From Thalassotalea algicola (lineage in GTDB: Bacteria; Pseudomonadota; Gammaproteobacteria; Enterobacterales; Alteromonadaceae), in the NCBI RefSeq assembly GCF_012932965.1, contig NZ_JABBXH010000002.1, forward strand, positions 124,001 to 188,000: a stretch of 64,000 nucleotides of DNA, given 5' to 3'. Below the pieces are notes generated by a model. The model had not been told where the DNA came from. It did no database searches and worked only from the letters and a program-made list of their open reading frames with translations. A program made the position numbers and the translations under genes. This document shows, in pieces, positions 8,770 to 17,883 of this stretch; the first letter of the stretch is position 1; every line of letters begins with the position of its first letter.

Positions 8770-9390
8770 ATGCGTAAAACAAAGCTATTTTTTTCTAGCA
8801 TTATTGCTGTTCTATTATTAACTAGCTGTGCTACTCCGCCGCCTAAAAATCCAGAGAATGTTTGTGAAATATTTCGAGAGCATCGTGACTGGTATTTCGC
8901 TGCAAAGGATGCCCGTGAACGGTGGGGCGTACCAATTCATGTGCCAATGAGTATGATGTATCAGGAAAGTTCATTTAGAGCAGATGCATTGCCTCCTAGA
9001 GACTATTTATTAGGTTTTATTCCATGGGGCAGAGTGAGTAGTGCGTACGGTTACTCACAAGCTAAGACTATGACGTGGGATGATTATGTGCGCGAAACAG
9101 GTAACTCTTGGGCTGATCGTGACGAGTTTGAAGACGCGATTGATTTTATGGGCTGGTTTATATTCAAAACGCAAAAGCTCAATAAAATTTCTAAATGGGA
9201 TGCGTACAATCAATATTTGAATTACCACGAAGGTTGGGGCGGCTTTAAACGTAAAACTTATAAAAAGAAAGCTTGGTTAGTAAAAGTCGCTAGAAAGGTC
9301 GACAATCGAGCAAAGCGTTATTCTAGTCAGCTAAAAAGCTGCGAGGCAGATTTAAATAAAAGTTGGTTATGGCGGCTGTTTTTTGACTAA
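8770..9390 (+). CDS. Lipoprotein with lytic-transglycosylase (SLT)-like domain
   Basis: A 206-aa exported lipoprotein. The signal peptide ends in the lipobox LLTSC with Cys20 as the lipidated residue. The mature part has MMYQESSFRADAL, where Glu66 in QESSF matches the catalytic Glu of soluble-lytic-transglycosylase folds, followed by SSAYGYSQA, also SLT-like. It likely cleaves peptidoglycan glycan strands from a membrane anchor. The ATG at 8770 gives an ideal signal peptide. It is monocistronic, closed by a strong hairpin terminator. It sits where luxS lies in E. coli relative to gshA and micA. Confidence 0.8.
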   Translation: MRKTKLFFSSIIAVLLLTSCATPPPKNPENVCEIFREHRDWYFAAKDARERWGVPIHVPMSMMYQESSFRADALPPRDYLLGFIPWGRVSSAYGYSQAKTMTWDDYVRETGNSWADRDEFEDAIDFMGWFIFKTQKLNKISKWDAYNQYLNYHEGWGGFKRKTYKKKAWLVKVARKVDNRAKRYSSQLKSCEADLNKSWLWRLFFD

Positions 9391-9429
9391 AAAGGCCGAC
9401 AGCTCTTTTTAAATATCGTAATCAAAGCA

Positions 9430-9466
9430 ACGCGGAGTTTATCTTTATGGTAAACTCCGCGTTTTT
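9430..9466 (+). terminator. Intrinsic terminator after the SLT lipoprotein gene
   Basis: A perfect 12-bp stem ACGCGGAGTTTA / TAAACTCCGCGT with a 9-nt loop, followed by TTTTATAT. Confidence 0.9.
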
Positions 9467-9509
9467 ATATTCTATGCTTGTTAAAAGCGTCTAACTGTAA
9501 AGGCAATTC

Positions 9510-10904
9510 ATGTTATTTTCCGACCTTGGGCTTGCGCCGCAACTATTAAAAGCAATCGAAGAACAAGGATACAGTTCGCCTTCACCGATACAAGAACAAG
9601 CAATTCCTGCCGTACTTAAAGGTAGAGACGTGATGGCCGCAGCTCAAACGGGGACAGGTAAGACTGCTGGTTTCACTTTGCCTATTTTGCAACAGTTGAG
9701 CGATAGTAAAAAAAGGGCATCTAGCAATTGCATTAAAACGCTAATTTTAACGCCAACACGTGAACTTGCTGCACAAGTAGCTAAAAGTGTTGAGGTGTAT
9801 AGCCAGCATCTAGATATTTCTAGTGACGTAGTATTTGGTGGTGTGAAGATAAACCCACAAATGATGCGTTTACGAAAAGGCGTCGATATTTTAGTAGCGA
9901 CCCCTGGTCGTCTATTAGATTTGTACCAACAAAATGCCCTTAAGTTTAATGAAATAGAAATGCTGGTATTAGATGAAGCTGATCGCATGTTGGATATGGG
10001 CTTTATTCGCGACATCAAGAAAATATTGGCTTTGCTGCCTAAAAAACGTCAGAACCTTTTGTTTTCAGCAACGTTTTCTCCAGAAATTCGCGAATTAGCC
10101 AAAGACTTGGTACATAAACCCATCGAAATATCGGTTAATCCTGAAAACTCTACAGCTTCAACTATAGAACATTGGTTGGTTGCAGTTGATAAGCGAAAAA
10201 AATCCGCCCTACTTAACAAATTGATTGTTGATAATAGCTGGCAACAGGTACTGGTGTTTGCCAGAACTAAACATGGTGCCAACCGTTTAACTCGATATTT
10301 AGAAGCAGAAGGGCATAAAGCCGCAGCGATTCATGGTAATAAAAGCCAAAGTGCACGTACCAAAGCACTAGCTCAGTTTAAAGATAAGACTATTCATATA
10401 CTTGTTGCTACTGATATTGCGGCACGTGGTATAGATATCAGCCAATTGCCTATAGTGGTAAATTTTGATCTGCCAAATGTACAAGAAGACTATGTTCATC
10501 GGATTGGCCGAACTGGCCGCGCGGGTGTTGATGGCCAGGCTATCTCTTTAGTTTGTGCAGATGAATACAAACAGTTAGTTGATATCGAGTATATAATTCA
10601 ACAGCATATTCCGCGTAAAGAAGTGGAAGGTTTTATTCCTGCCAATCCGCTTGAGCCTTCTCGTTCAATAAGGCCTTTAAAGGCGAAAAAACCTAAGAAG
10701 CCGAAAAAACAAAAAGAACATCAAGACGGCCAGCGTTCAGGTGAAAACGCTCGAGGTCATAAGCCGAAAAGTAAAAACCCTCGTCATCAGTCGAATAAGA
10801 GCAACCGCACAGATAAGTCTGGCAATGTGCCACGCAAAGGGCGCGGTGGGAAACCTAGTAGCAATAACAGCAATAACAATAGGCGTCGACCAGCGAATAA
10901 GTAG
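9510..10904 (+). CDS. rhlE: DEAD-box ATP-dependent RNA helicase, RhlE-like
   Basis: A 464-aa cytoplasmic RNA helicase. All motifs are present in order: F and Q motif at 3-28, AAQTGTGKT (Walker A, Lys51), [19 protein letters not shown] at 155-158, SAT at 186-188, [10 protein letters not shown] and [10 protein letters not shown]. The last 90 residues form a Lys/Arg/Asn/Ser-rich disordered tail (repeated KKPK, then NNSNNNRRR) typical of the RNA-tethering tails of RhlE-type helicases. RhlE helps ribosome assembly and RNA remodelling, often in cold. The assignment within the DEAD family rests on the core sequence and tail. Confidence 0.88.
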   Translation: MLFSDLGLAPQLLKAIEEQGYSSPSPIQEQAIPAVLKGRDVMAAAQTGTGKTAGFTLPILQQLSDSKKRASSNCIKTLILTPTRELAAQVAKSVEVYSQHLDISSDVVFGGVKINPQMMRLRKGVDILVATPGRLLDLYQQNALKFNEIEMLVLDEADRMLDMGFIRDIKKILALLPKKRQNLLFSATFSPEIRELAKDLVHKPIEISVNPENSTASTIEHWLVAVDKRKKSALLNKLIVDNSWQQVLVFARTKHGANRLTRYLEAEGHKAAAIHGNKSQSARTKALAQFKDKTIHILVATDIAARGIDISQLPIVVNFDLPNVQEDYVHRIGRTGRAGVDGQAISLVCADEYKQLVDIEYIIQQHIPRKEVEGFIPANPLEPSRSIRPLKAKKPKKPKKQKEHQDGQRSGENARGHKPKSKNPRHQSNKSNRTDKSGNVPRKGRGGKPSSNNSNNNRRRPANK

Positions 10905-10942
10905 TATTTTCGTTTGCCAAGTCTATAGCTGCCTGTTGCAAG

Positions 10943-11743
10943 CTATTTGCTTGGCTTCAAGTAACCTAAATTCGCTACAACGGCTTGGTCGAATGTGTCT
11001 ACTACATCGCCAATAATAATTAAGCTGGGCGGCTTAATATTATGCTCAGCCACAAGGCATTCAACGTTTTTTAATGTGCCACTCACTTGCTTTTGCAAAG
11101 GTGTAGTACCACGTTCAATAATTGCGATTGGTGTATCTAGGGAGCGGCCAGCATTGGCTAATTGTTCTACGATGATATTTAAGTTTTTTACACCCATATA
11201 AAACACAACTGTTTGCTGTTTATCACCTAAAATTTCCCACGGTAAATCTAACGTTCCATTCTCTTGAATATGACCAGTAATTAACGTGCAAGCTCTCGAC
11301 ACCTGTCGATGAGTTAGCGGAATACCGACATATGCCGCACACGATGAAGCAGCAGTCATACCAGGTACTATGTGGCATGCAACACCTCGGCTTAGCGCAT
11401 AAAGTGCTTCTTCACCGCCGCGACCGAAAACAAAGGGGTCGCCCCCTTTCAGCCTGAGCACTCTCTTGCCTAATTTCGCTTGTTCAACAATGATTTGATT
11501 AATACCCTGCTGTGGTACTTTGTGTTCGGCTTGTTTTTTCCCTACATAAATTTTTTCACAATTGCTTGGTAGCAGTGCAAGAATTTCATCACTAACTAAA
11601 CGGTCGTAGATGGCTACTTGAGCTTGGCCAATAAACCGATAAGCTTGCAGGGTAAGTAAGTCAGGATCGCCAGGCCCTGCACCGACTAGTGCAACTTCAC
11701 CAGACATAAATTGCTGTTTATTTGGGTTTAAGGTAATAGACAT
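10943..11743 (-). CDS. cobA: Uroporphyrinogen-III C-methyltransferase
   Basis: SUMT transfers two methyl groups from S-adenosylmethionine to uroporphyrinogen III, giving precorrin-2 for siroheme or cobalamin. The 266-aa protein has the family start VALVGAGPGDPDLLTL, the LRLKGGDPFVFGRGGEE block at about residues 97-113, and VPGMTAASSCAAYVGIPLTHR. It is a stand-alone methyltransferase without the CysG dehydrogenase/ferrochelatase half, so another protein must finish siroheme. It is convergent with the rhlE-like gene. No cobalamin or sulfite-reductase genes are adjacent. Confidence 0.92.
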   Translation of the reverse strand: MSITLNPNKQQFMSGEVALVGAGPGDPDLLTLQAYRFIGQAQVAIYDRLVSDEILALLPSNCEKIYVGKKQAEHKVPQQGINQIIVEQAKLGKRVLRLKGGDPFVFGRGGEEALYALSRGVACHIVPGMTAASSCAAYVGIPLTHRQVSRACTLITGHIQENGTLDLPWEILGDKQQTVVFYMGVKNLNIIVEQLANAGRSLDTPIAIIERGTTPLQKQVSGTLKNVECLVAEHNIKPPSLIIIGDVVDTFDQAVVANLGYLKPSK

Positions 11744-11962
11744 GTGAGACTCTGTTTTCTAGGAAGTAATGCAAATACGATATATTAGCAGTTTATATAA
11801 TTGAATTGATAACTTAAGGTGGTTTTATATAGCTAATAGGAATAAATCTGTTGGCTACCTTGATAATTGGTAAATTGGTCTAAAACAACTATTGTTGATT
11901 TATTACTCTGTGGTAGTTTTTTGAGACTACAACTATTTATAACAACAATAAGCTTGAATCCT

Positions 11963-13360
11963 ATGATTGCCAAACCAAAAATTCATTTACTCCCTCAAAC
12001 GCTATTGCCAATTGCTATGCTAGCCTCTGCATCTGTATTTGCTATGCAGGTGCCACCAAGCGAACAACCAGTTTTACGTGATATCCAGCAACAAGTAAGT
12101 GCCGATAGGCTCAAAACTGATGTGACTAAGCTAGTAAGCTTTGGAACGCGACACACGCTTTCAGAAACAAAGTCAGATACTCAGGGGATTGGAGCCGCTA
12201 GGCGTTGGATAAAAGCTGAATTTGAAAAAATTTCAAAACAATGTGGTGGTTGTTTGGAAGTTGTTTACCAAAAGCAAACATTTTCAGGTGAAAAGCGAAT
12301 ACCAAATCCAACTGAAGTCGTAAATGTCGTCGCAATCCAGCGTGGCAGTATAGATCCTAATCGTTATATCGTAATGAGTGGTGATATTGATTCAAGGGTT
12401 TCAGATCCGCTCAATTTCACCAGTGATTCGCCTGGTGCCAACGATAATGCTTCAGGTGTGGCCGGTGTTATTGAAGCAGCTCGCGTGTTATCAAAGCATA
12501 AGTTTGATGGAACTTTAGTTTATGCAGCTCTTTCAGGAGAAGAGCAAGGGCTATTCGGCGGTAAAATAATGGCAGAGATAGCCAAAAAAGAAAATTGGCG
12601 AGTAGAAGCTGTTATTAATAATGACATGATCGGCAATATTTCAGGAATTAATGGGGTCATAAATAATACAACCGCTCGTGTATTCTCTGAAGGTGTTAGG
12701 TATGTTGAAACGGCTGAAGAGGCAAGAAAACGAAGATTTACGGGTGGCGAAGTAGATTCGCCGTCGCGTAATGTCGCTCGTTATATTGATAAAATTGCCG
12801 ATGATTATATTCCGAACTTGGATGTCATGATGGTTTATCGTCTTGATCGTTTTGGTCGAGGGGGTCACCACCGACCGTTTAACGAAGTCGGTTTCCCTGC
12901 GGTTCGTATTATGGAAACCAATGAACATTATGACAGGCAACATCAAGACTTGCGCATCGAAAACGGTCGGGAATATGGCGACATACTTGCTGGCGTTGAT
13001 TTTGATTTTAATGCCAAGCTGACGTCGTTAAATGCAGTGACAATGGCCTCGATGGCATGGGCACCTGCACCACCTGCAAATGTTAAAATTGCTGGGGCCG
13101 TAAAGCCATCAACAACACTAAGCTGGGAGAAAGCCCAAGGCGAGATGGCTAAAAACTTAGCGGGTTATCGTGTACATTGGCGTTTGACTACAGATGCTAC
13201 ATGGACCAAAAGTCAGTTCGTTGGAAATATCTCTGAATTCGAACTAAAAAATATCGTCATTGATAATTACTTCTTTGGTGTAAGTAGCGTATCTAAAGAT
13301 GGTTTTGAGTCACCAGTTGTTTTTCCTGGCCCTGCTGGCTCTTTCGGTGGCTATAAATAA
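11963..13360 (+). CDS. Secreted M28-family metallopeptidase
   Basis: A predicted periplasmic or secreted zinc aminopeptidase of 465 aa. I place the start at the ATG at 11963, giving a signal peptide that ends at ASVFA; the open frame continues upstream to a TTG at 11867. Zinc-site motifs: MSGDIDSR, PGANDNASGVAG, LSGEEQGLFGG (catalytic Glu and ligand Glu), NNDMIG and a His-rich GGHHRPF. The usual first-ligand His of HxD is Asp in GDIDS, which I believe is a subfamily trait. The last 90 residues look like a fibronectin-III-like fold. Its stop overlaps the next start by one base, so the two peptidases form one operon. Confidence 0.85.
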   Translation: MIAKPKIHLLPQTLLPIAMLASASVFAMQVPPSEQPVLRDIQQQVSADRLKTDVTKLVSFGTRHTLSETKSDTQGIGAARRWIKAEFEKISKQCGGCLEVVYQKQTFSGEKRIPNPTEVVNVVAIQRGSIDPNRYIVMSGDIDSRVSDPLNFTSDSPGANDNASGVAGVIEAARVLSKHKFDGTLVYAALSGEEQGLFGGKIMAEIAKKENWRVEAVINNDMIGNISGINGVINNTTARVFSEGVRYVETAEEARKRRFTGGEVDSPSRNVARYIDKIADDYIPNLDVMMVYRLDRFGRGGHHRPFNEVGFPAVRIMETNEHYDRQHQDLRIENGREYGDILAGVDFDFNAKLTSLNAVTMASMAWAPAPPANVKIAGAVKPSTTLSWEKAQGEMAKNLAGYRVHWRLTTDATWTKSQFVGNISEFELKNIVIDNYFFGVSSVSKDGFESPVVFPGPAGSFGGYK

Positions 13361-14682
13361 TGAAGCATGTTTCATATTTCCTACTTATCTGTTGTATAGG
13401 GTTGCCTGCTATAGCTGATGACTGGCAGCCGCTCCCTTTAAGAGAGCGAGCAATACTCATTGATCAAATAATGGAAAAACGCATTGAGCACTTAATGCCC
13501 AGTATTATGGAGCAAACAAAACTCGATATGTGGATCTTAATTAGTCGAGAGTATAACGAAGATCCCGTGCTTAAAACCTTACTTCCAAGTACTTGGCTAT
13601 CAGCAAGAAGACGAACAATATTGGTCATAGTCAATGATGAACAACAGGGTATTAAAACCTATGCAGTGGCGCCGTATAAAGTAGGGAACCAATTTGTTAA
13701 GTCGTGGGATAAAAAGCAGCAACCTAATCAATGGCGTGCCCTAACGGCTCTTATCGATAAATACCAACCGTCAACAATTGGCCTGAATGAATCTAAACAC
13801 TGGGCACATGCTGATGGTTTAGTGGCGACAGATAAAAAGGAATTTTTACACCACTTACCCGATAAATATAAGTCTCGTTTAGTGTCGGCAGAATCCGCGG
13901 CAGTGAGTTGGTTAGAACAGCGTATACCTGAAGAAATCACGATATATAAACCATTGGTTGCGAAAGCACACCGCATTATTGCCGAAGCCTTTTCAAGTAA
14001 AGTTATAACGCCAGGAGTTACCACCACTGATGACGTGGTGTGGTGGTTACGAGAACAAGTGATTAATTTGAAATTGAATACTTGGTTTCATCCATCTGTT
14101 TCTCTTCAGCGAAGTAACGCTGTCAAATTCGATCATGAAAATAGTTTTACTAATGGTTATGGTAATCAGGTTATTCAACAAGGTGATTTGTTGCACGTTG
14201 ACTTCGGCCTAAGTTATTTGCGTTTACATACTGATACTCAGCAACACGCTTATGTGCTAAAAGATGGTGAGAGCGATGCTCCCTTATACCTTAAAAAGGC
14301 ATTCGCAATGGGCAATCAATTACAGGACATTTTTACCAAAGAGTTTAAAGTTGGTAGAACGGGTAATGAAGTGCTTGAAATATCTCGACAAAAAGCAATT
14401 GACGCAAACTTAAAACCAACCATTTACACCCATCCTTTGGGTTACCATGGTCATGCGGCTGGTACCACATTAGGGATGTGGGATAAACAAGATGGTGTTA
14501 AAGGTAGTGGTGACTACCCATTGCATATTAATACGGCATACTCGATAGAATTAAATAATGCAGTTACGATTCCTGAATGGAAAAAGGAAGTTCGTATTAT
14601 GCTTGAAGAAGACGCCTTTTTTGACAAAAGCGGTGTTTGGTACTTATCGGGTCGACAAGAAGAATTACTATTAATTAAGTAG
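13360..14682 (+). CDS. Secreted M24-family metallopeptidase (Xaa-Pro aminopeptidase-like)
   Basis: A 440-aa protein with a signal peptide (residues 1-19) and a C-terminal pita-bread fold. Metal ligands can be placed: Asp in HVDFGL, Asp in HTDT, His in THPLGYHGHAAG, Glu in SIELN and Glu in IMLEED. M24 enzymes remove N-terminal residues from Pro-containing peptides. The export signal distinguishes it from cytoplasmic PepP. It is coupled to the upstream M28 gene (TAATG overlap). Together the pair would trim peptides from both ordinary and Pro-containing N termini outside the cytoplasm; that joint role is inference. Confidence 0.85.
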   Translation: MKHVSYFLLICCIGLPAIADDWQPLPLRERAILIDQIMEKRIEHLMPSIMEQTKLDMWILISREYNEDPVLKTLLPSTWLSARRRTILVIVNDEQQGIKTYAVAPYKVGNQFVKSWDKKQQPNQWRALTALIDKYQPSTIGLNESKHWAHADGLVATDKKEFLHHLPDKYKSRLVSAESAAVSWLEQRIPEEITIYKPLVAKAHRIIAEAFSSKVITPGVTTTDDVVWWLREQVINLKLNTWFHPSVSLQRSNAVKFDHENSFTNGYGNQVIQQGDLLHVDFGLSYLRLHTDTQQHAYVLKDGESDAPLYLKKAFAMGNQLQDIFTKEFKVGRTGNEVLEISRQKAIDANLKPTIYTHPLGYHGHAAGTTLGMWDKQDGVKGSGDYPLHINTAYSIELNNAVTIPEWKKEVRIMLEEDAFFDKSGVWYLSGRQEELLLIK

Positions 14683-14697
14683 TGCGCGTTAAAAAGT

Positions 14698-14760
14698 GAA
14701 TTAATTTGTAATTAATTCATGGTCTCTCCTTTCTACTAAGATAACAGTAGCTAGGAGCCA
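14698..14760 (+). promoter_or_regulatory. Paired hairpins in the spacer before the cupredoxin operon
   Basis: A 9-bp perfect stem GAATTAATT / AATTAATTC (14698-14718) is followed by an imperfect hairpin from GGTCTCTCCT to AGGAGCC with inner CTACT / AGTAG (14720-14759). It could be the end of the M28-M24 transcript or a leader structure for the next operon. There is no U-tract after either stem, so I do not call it a terminator. Confidence 0.35.
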
Positions 14761-14805
14761 TTTACGGATAACTTAATTATTTATCTAGTGTGGACTTAAT
14801 CAGTA

Positions 14806-15534
14806 ATGACAAATCAGTTTGAAGAAACAATGTACATTGATGAAATCAGTATTAACAATAAGCGAGTTAGCTTTATTACTAAATGTGTTGCACTTTTAGG
14901 CACATTTTTATCAACCTCGAGTTATTGCGTTAATGCAAGTGAGCTGACATTAAACGTGGTTACCCCTAGCGGTAGTCCTGCAACCGATATTGTTTCTTTT
15001 ATTCGTCCAACTAAGGGTATTAATGGTTTACCTTTGAATGATGTTCCTTTGTACATCGGTCAACAGGATAAGAAATTCGCACCGTACATTACTGTTATGC
15101 AAAAAGGGCAGTCAATCAATTTTGTAAATCATGACGATATAACTCATCATATTTACTCGGTTTCCGGTGAAAACCGATTCGAATTTAAAATAAAAGCCGG
15201 TGGCGAGATCACCACTCAACCTCTACAAAGTGCAGAAGAAGTTGCTATGGGATGTAACATTCATGATTGGATGAGTGGATATGTGTTGGTTGTAGATACA
15301 CCTTACTTTGGCAAGACCAATGAAGATGGGCAGATAACCTTTGATTTGCCTGAAACTGGTGAATACGAACTTTCTTTATGGCACCCGCAACTTGATGTTA
15401 CTAATAATCGTATCAAACAGCTCTTGAACGTTACACAAGCTAATGTAAATATTAGTATTTCGCTTCCTCAAAACTTATTGCCTATTCCTGAGCAAGTTGG
15501 GCAAGAAGATTTTGACTTTTTAGATGAGTATTAA
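14806..15534 (+). CDS. Periplasmic cupredoxin-like (methylamine-utilisation-type) protein
   Basis: A 242-aa protein with an internal signal peptide (about residues 20-44). A plastocyanin-like domain at 80-160 shows a type-1 copper pattern: NHDDITHHIYS, GCNIHDWMSG (Cys-x-x-His) and the following Met. The C-terminal 70 residues form a beta-rich carboxypeptidase-regulatory-like segment. The ATG at 14806 is given by the open frame; an ATG 8 codons in (14830) is also plausible. The copper role is inferred from the ligands. It heads a tight operon with a c-di-GMP phosphodiesterase (6 bp gap) and an outer-membrane protein (no gap), which suggests a periplasmic signal or redox input. Confidence 0.75.
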   Translation: MTNQFEETMYIDEISINNKRVSFITKCVALLGTFLSTSSYCVNASELTLNVVTPSGSPATDIVSFIRPTKGINGLPLNDVPLYIGQQDKKFAPYITVMQKGQSINFVNHDDITHHIYSVSGENRFEFKIKAGGEITTQPLQSAEEVAMGCNIHDWMSGYVLVVDTPYFGKTNEDGQITFDLPETGEYELSLWHPQLDVTNNRIKQLLNVTQANVNISISLPQNLLPIPEQVGQEDFDFLDEY

Positions 15535-15540
15535 ACCCCT

Positions 15541-17883
15541 GTGAATTTTATCAAAGTGCGAAGTTTACAAAGTAAAATATTGATACTCTTTATTTTTTTA
15601 CTATTTGTTGTGCAATTAGTCTCTTTTTTTTCAACGTATCGTGCCAATGAAAAATTAGAGTCGGCGCAGCTCAATAATCGCATCAGCAATGCTATAGATG
15701 TATTTCAAACTCAAATCAATAACCGTCGATATTATTTGTCGGCATTTGCTGAGACTGCTGCAAAAGATTATGGACTTAAATCGGTGCTAGATGAAGACAA
15801 TAAAAGCTTCCTCGTTGCACTTAATAATCACAGAAAGCGAATCAACAGTAATTTAGCAATGGCTGTTGATAATGATGGTTTAGTCTTTGCTCAGCTTGTC
15901 ACATACCAAAATGATGATGGCCAAGAAAAAGTCAAAATAGGGGCAGGTCAAGGCTCTACTTTTGCTATTAATAGCGACCTTTTTACAGACGAAAACGCAC
16001 AAATTGTCATGCTTAACGAAAACTTGTACCAATTAAGCCTTGCACCTATTAAAAGTGGGGCTCGAATTATTGGGTGGATTGGTTTTGGTTATCTAATTGA
16101 CGTCGAACTGGCCTCAGAACTTGCTACGCTGACAGATGTAAACATCGCTTTTGCTATAAAAAATGAAGAGAGTTTTAATGTTCTCGCAAGCTCCGTTGAA
16201 CAGCAATACCCCAATAATAGTCCTATATTTTCAGGCATTATAGCAAATACTGAAGCTCGATATATCTATCACGAAGCGACGCTTGGACCTATGGGTGATA
16301 AAGAGTTGGTGGCGCTTCTATTTAAATCTAAAGTCGATATTCTTGAAGTTGCCGGAGTTGATTGGTTGCGTCTTACATTGCTAATTGTCATTACTGTTGC
16401 TCTGTCTGTTACGGGCGCACTTGCAATAGCAAGAAGTATTACAAAACCAATTACGCAATTAGTGAGTCAAGTTAAAGCGATTACAAGAGGGAGTTACGAT
16501 GGCAATGTAACCGTTGATGGTAGTGCGGAGCTTGAACAGTTATCTGATGAATTTAACCATATGACTAAGGCGATTATTTCTCGAGAAGAAACTATTAGCT
16601 TTCAGGCTTTTCACGATCCCCTTAGTCATATGCCAAATCGAAACGCGTTGATTAATGCATTAAATGAACACGAGAAACATAAGCGAGACTTTTTAGTACT
16701 GCAAATTTGTTTTTTAGATGCAGACAAAATAACCGACACATTAGGCTACAAAGTAGGTGATGATGTTGTTAAGCAAGTTGCTCATATATTACAAAATTCA
16801 ACATTACCTGTTGTTTGCTTCCATTTAGGCCGAGAAAATTTTGTGGTAATGGCTGATGAAGAAACAGTCCAACCGATAGCAGAAAAATTACTTAATGAAC
16901 TTAATATTCAATGCGAGTTTGACAATATTAGTCTTAACTTACAATTTGTTATGGGGGTTGCTATTTCGTCTTTGCATAGAGGAAGTAGTGGTGCAGAGTT
17001 ATTACAAAAGAGTAACGTAGCCTTACAACACGCTAAGAAAAATAAGAAAGTTTATCAAGTATATGACCCTCAATTCGATATTAATGCGCTAGAACGACTA
17101 TTTTTAACTAATAGCCTGAAACAGGCGATAGAAGAAAACGAGCTCGTATTATTTTATCAGCCTAAGTTGTGCTTGAAGACTATGACTATCTCACATGTCG
17201 AAGCGCTTGTTCGTTGGCAGCATCCAGAAAAGGGCCTAATTCCGCCAGATTCATTTATTAGTATTGCAGAAAAAACGGGTCAAATGGATGCATTGACGCG
17301 TTGGGTTACAAAAGCTGCGGTAGCACAATATGTCTCTTGGTTAGAGCAAGGTATCGATATCAATATAGCGATTAATATATCTGCTCAAAACATTTTGGAT
17401 AAAGACTATCCTAATTTTGTCATTGCGCTAAAAGAGCAGCATCAGCTACGCGACAACGCCATTACACTTGAAGTTACTGAAGATGCTGTAGTGGCTGATC
17501 CAGAAAAAGCGACTGAAATTCTCTGCTTTTTATATGCTCACGGATTTAAAATCTCAATAGATGATTACGGCACAGGCTATTCATCTCTTGCTCAGTTAAA
17601 ACAGCTACAAGTACAAGAATTAAAAATTGACCGCTCTTTTGTTCAACATTTAGCTACAAATGAAAACGATCAAATCATCGTTCGTTCGACATTAGAATTG
17701 GCACATAACCTGGGGTTAAGTGTGGTAGCAGAAGGGATCGAAGACGATACTGCTTTGCAGTGGTTAAAAGCTCAAGGGTGTGAATTGGCGCAAGGTTATT
17801 TTATTAGTAAGCCATTGCCTGCGGAAACACTGGATTTATGGATGAAAAATACGCCATACCATATAAATAAGATCGAGGTTTAA
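15541..17883 (+). CDS. Membrane HAMP-GGDEF-EAL protein, probable c-di-GMP phosphodiesterase
   Basis: A 780-aa inner-membrane signalling protein starting at GTG 15541. TM1 lies at residues 12-31, a periplasmic double-Cache-like sensor at 32-275, TM2 at about 278-300, then HAMP, GGDEF (about 350-510) and EAL (about 525-770). The GGDEF active site is degenerate (GRENF), so no cyclase activity is expected. The EAL domain keeps EALVRW, DDYGTGYSS, KIDRSF and VVAEGIE and should hydrolyse c-di-GMP. Sitting between a periplasmic copper-type protein and an outer-membrane barrel, it probably reads a periplasmic state. The 3' neighbour starts immediately after its stop. Confidence 0.88.
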   Translation: MNFIKVRSLQSKILILFIFLLFVVQLVSFFSTYRANEKLESAQLNNRISNAIDVFQTQINNRRYYLSAFAETAAKDYGLKSVLDEDNKSFLVALNNHRKRINSNLAMAVDNDGLVFAQLVTYQNDDGQEKVKIGAGQGSTFAINSDLFTDENAQIVMLNENLYQLSLAPIKSGARIIGWIGFGYLIDVELASELATLTDVNIAFAIKNEESFNVLASSVEQQYPNNSPIFSGIIANTEARYIYHEATLGPMGDKELVALLFKSKVDILEVAGVDWLRLTLLIVITVALSVTGALAIARSITKPITQLVSQVKAITRGSYDGNVTVDGSAELEQLSDEFNHMTKAIISREETISFQAFHDPLSHMPNRNALINALNEHEKHKRDFLVLQICFLDADKITDTLGYKVGDDVVKQVAHILQNSTLPVVCFHLGRENFVVMADEETVQPIAEKLLNELNIQCEFDNISLNLQFVMGVAISSLHRGSSGAELLQKSNVALQHAKKNKKVYQVYDPQFDINALERLFLTNSLKQAIEENELVLFYQPKLCLKTMTISHVEALVRWQHPEKGLIPPDSFISIAEKTGQMDALTRWVTKAAVAQYVSWLEQGIDINIAINISAQNILDKDYPNFVIALKEQHQLRDNAITLEVTEDAVVADPEKATEILCFLYAHGFKISIDDYGTGYSSLAQLKQLQVQELKIDRSFVQHLATNENDQIIVRSTLELAHNLGLSVVAEGIEDDTALQWLKAQGCELAQGYFISKPLPAETLDLWMKNTPYHINKIEV

